From contig CAIUXU010000461.1 in the NCBI GenBank assembly GCA_903903205.1, forward strand, positions 1 through 7,030: DNA of 7,030 nucleotides. Direction: 5' to 3'. Of the stretch, positions 5,806-7,030 are shown piece by piece. Below the pieces are notes generated by a model. It made no database searches, was not told where the DNA came from, and was given only the letters and a program-made list of their open reading frames with translations. Within the stretch, counting starts at the first letter, position 1. Each line of letters starts with the position of its first letter. The translations under genes and the position numbers were made by a program. This DNA is from an uncultured Syntrophobacterales bacterium. GTDB taxonomy: Bacteria; Desulfobacterota; Syntrophia; Syntrophales; UBA5619.

Positions 5806-6168
5806 TTATTCTCCCACTTTTCTCAGTCTTTCCGGACCACATAATTCCAACTGTAGATTGTTGTTCTTTTCGATTTCGTCCTCAAATCGGTGGCAGCCGG
5901 AGATCCGTGAAAAATTGAAGCGGTCGCCGAGACGCTCCTTCAGAACGAGGTTTTCCGCGTGAAGATGATAGTGTTCGAGAGCCTTCTCGATCATCATGCG
6001 AATGTCCATCAGGATGAGGTCAAACACCTCTCTTTCCACGGCTGTGACGGCTTCCGTGCCATCGGAGGCTTCCACTACCGTGTATCCATCCGCGCTCAAA
6101 GCGGACCGCAGCATGATCCGGTGGCTCTCTTCATCGTCCACCACGAGAATCTTACGCTCTTCATCCAT
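5806..6168 (-). pseudogene. Gutted NtrC-class response regulator (half a receiver plus linker; no AAA+ or HTH domain)
   Basis: Open for 120 codons from ATG 6168. Residues 1-58 are a typical receiver start: ILVVDDEES with the acidic pair Asp11-Asp12, and DLILMDIRM with the phosphorylation site Asp55. Then, instead of the rest of the receiver, the chain goes straight to MIEKALEHYHLHAENLVLKE and RLGDRFNFSRI, the end of helix 5 and the linker that in NtrC/ZraR-type regulators leads into the AAA+ domain. About 60 residues, including the conserved Thr/Ser and Lys, are missing. After residue 89 the sequence (SGCHRFEDEIEKNNN onward) matches nothing I know and stops at TAA 5806, so the sigma-54-contacting GAFTGA domain and helix-turn-helix are absent. 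The start overlaps the kinase stop by eight bases, as in an intact pair. A GTG at 6192 would add eight residues but is less likely. Best explained as decay by two deletions; an assembly error is possible. Confidence 0.75.
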
Positions 6169-7030
6169 GTCCGCGCCTCGATTTACTCTCACCGTCCACC
6201 GGCAGGGTCATCCGGAAAGTGGTTCCTCTTCCCGGTTCACTCTCCGCCCGGATCTCTCCCCGGTGGCTTTCGACAATCTGGTGGACAATCGCCAGCCCCA
6301 GACCGGTTCCTTTCCTTTTCCTACTGAAAAAAGGTTCAAAAACCTTCTCCAGATCGTCTGCCGGGATGCCGGCCCCCGTATCGGCAATGGACGTCAGGAC
6401 GGCCGGCGGAGGGCCGGAACGGCGAAGAGTGAGATGGATCTCCCCACCTCCCTCGATCGATTCGATAGCATTCAGCAGAAGATTCAGGAAAACCTGGGAT
6501 ATCTGATCGCGGTCGATGGAAACTGCAGGCAGACCCGGTTCATAATTCTTGAATACCTCCACCTTGCGGGCGGCCAGATCGGGGGCGAGAAGTTTGAGCG
6601 CGTGGTCGGCAATATCCTCCAGCGAATTGGGCTCCCGGCGGGGTTCTTTCGGTCCCGCAAATTCCAGGAGTTCCGTGATCACCCGGTTCAGCCGGTCCAC
6701 CTCCTTGACCATGACCAAGGCATAACCCTCCTCCTCGGGTTGCCCATGAAAGCGCTTCACAAAATACTGGGCAAATCCCCGAATGGAGCTGAGCGGGTTG
6801 CGAATCTCATGCGCCACACCGGCGGCCAGACGTCCAAGTGACGCCAGTCGTTCGCTGCGCCGCACCTTTCCCTGAAGATCGCGGATCTCGCGCAGATCCG
6901 CGATCAGCAGGACCAGCCCCATTTCCTTTCCTTTTTCGTCCCGGAGCGGCGTCGCGCTGAGGCTGAGGGGAATCATCTCGTCCGGATCTCTACGGACATC
7001 CACCTCCCGCACCAGCCCCTGCTTCTCGGC
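6161..7030 (-). CDS. PAS-containing sensor histidine kinase, ZraS/HydH/NtrB-like, partial (N-terminus outside window)
   Basis: The open frame enters from the window edge (the GTG at 7012 is internal; codons AEKQGL precede it). Numbering from that GTG: the end of a PAS domain (about 1-45, IPLSLSATPLRDEKGKEMG), HisKA with the H-box GVAHEIRNPLSSIRGFAQYF and phospho-acceptor His68 (codon 6811-6809), then HATPase_c with N-box LNLLLNAIES (Asn181), G1 DTGAGIP (211-217), F-box EPFFSRK (226-232) and G2 GTGLGLAI (235-242). All catalytic motifs look intact. This type normally phosphorylates an NtrC-class regulator encoded next to it, and the next gene is exactly such a regulator, but truncated. The stop TGA (6161-6163) overlaps that gene's start. 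The signal sensed cannot be inferred because any periplasmic or transmembrane region lies outside the window. Confidence 0.95.
   Translation of the reverse strand, partial: AEKQGLVREVDVRRDPDEMIPLSLSATPLRDEKGKEMGLVLLIADLREIRDLQGKVRRSERLASLGRLAAGVAHEIRNPLSSIRGFAQYFVKRFHGQPEEEGYALVMVKEVDRLNRVITELLEFAGPKEPRREPNSLEDIADHALKLLAPDLAARKVEVFKNYEPGLPAVSIDRDQISQVFLNLLLNAIESIEGGGEIHLTLRRSGPPPAVLTSIADTGAGIPADDLEKVFEPFFSRKRKGTGLGLAIVHQIVESHRGEIRAESEPGRGTTFRMTLPVDGESKSRRGHG

Noticed and set aside
6169..6192. Upstream GTG start for the response regulator
   Set aside because: The ATG at 6168 begins just before the receiver's first strand and gives the usual short overlap with the kinase stop; the GTG adds eight residues with no family support.
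5996..6841. Plus-strand open frame opposite the kinase and regulator
   Set aside because: The minus strand carries unmistakable H-, N-, G1- and G2-box motifs; the plus frame shows no family.
1..7030. CRISPR arrays, tRNA/rRNA genes, transposase genes, prophage genes
   Set aside because: I looked on both strands and saw no repeat-spacer pattern, no tRNA- or rRNA-like sequence and no transposase or phage motifs.

Overview
The window is a one-strand block: every gene I can support lies on the minus strand, so gene order runs from position 7030 down to 1. The gene content suggests a Gram-negative anaerobe of the Deltaproteobacteria type (Desulfobacterota/Desulfuromonadota or a neighbour). This is an inference from a ResB/CcsA (system II) cytochrome c maturation pair, an NtrC-class two-component pair with a sigma-54-type promoter, and a DUF2318/ABC export-type module; no marker gene is present to prove it.

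Layout in transcription order. (1) 7030-6161: a PAS-HisKA-HATPase sensor kinase of the ZraS/HydH type, whose N-terminus lies outside the window. (2) 6168-5806: its response regulator, reduced to the first half of the receiver plus the linker, with no AAA+ or DNA-binding domain; I call it a pseudogene. (3) 5805-5579: a 227-base intergenic region with several inverted repeats and a sequence that fits the sigma-54 -24/-12 consensus with correct spacing, ending 26 bases before the next gene. (4) 5578-4556: a membrane-anchored SurA-N-like protein with an N-terminal zinc ribbon and a Gly/Cys-rich segment. (5) 4555-4450: a gap with a near-perfect 29-base palindrome. (6) 4449-2021: a tightly coupled trio, DUF2318 Fe-S-type protein, MacB/FtsX-fold ABC permease and ABC ATPase. 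(7) 1983-1830: a frameshifted, truncated remnant of a CueP-like periplasmic metal-binding protein. (8) 1770-1: resB and the first 124 codons of ccsA, overlapping by one base.

How the parts may work together: the DUF2318-permease-ATPase trio resembles the accessory half of the P19/FTR1-type iron systems (Campylobacter Cj1658-Cj1665, E. coli fet), but the FTR1 permease and P19 are absent from the window. Its neighbours here are a Cys-rich chaperone-like protein, a copper-protein remnant and the haem/cytochrome c maturation factors. The common theme is metal, thiol or haem handling on the periplasmic side. The most striking feature is that the system carries a good sigma-54 promoter while the adjacent NtrC-class activator appears gutted, and a second gene in the block (CueP-like) is also broken by deletion.
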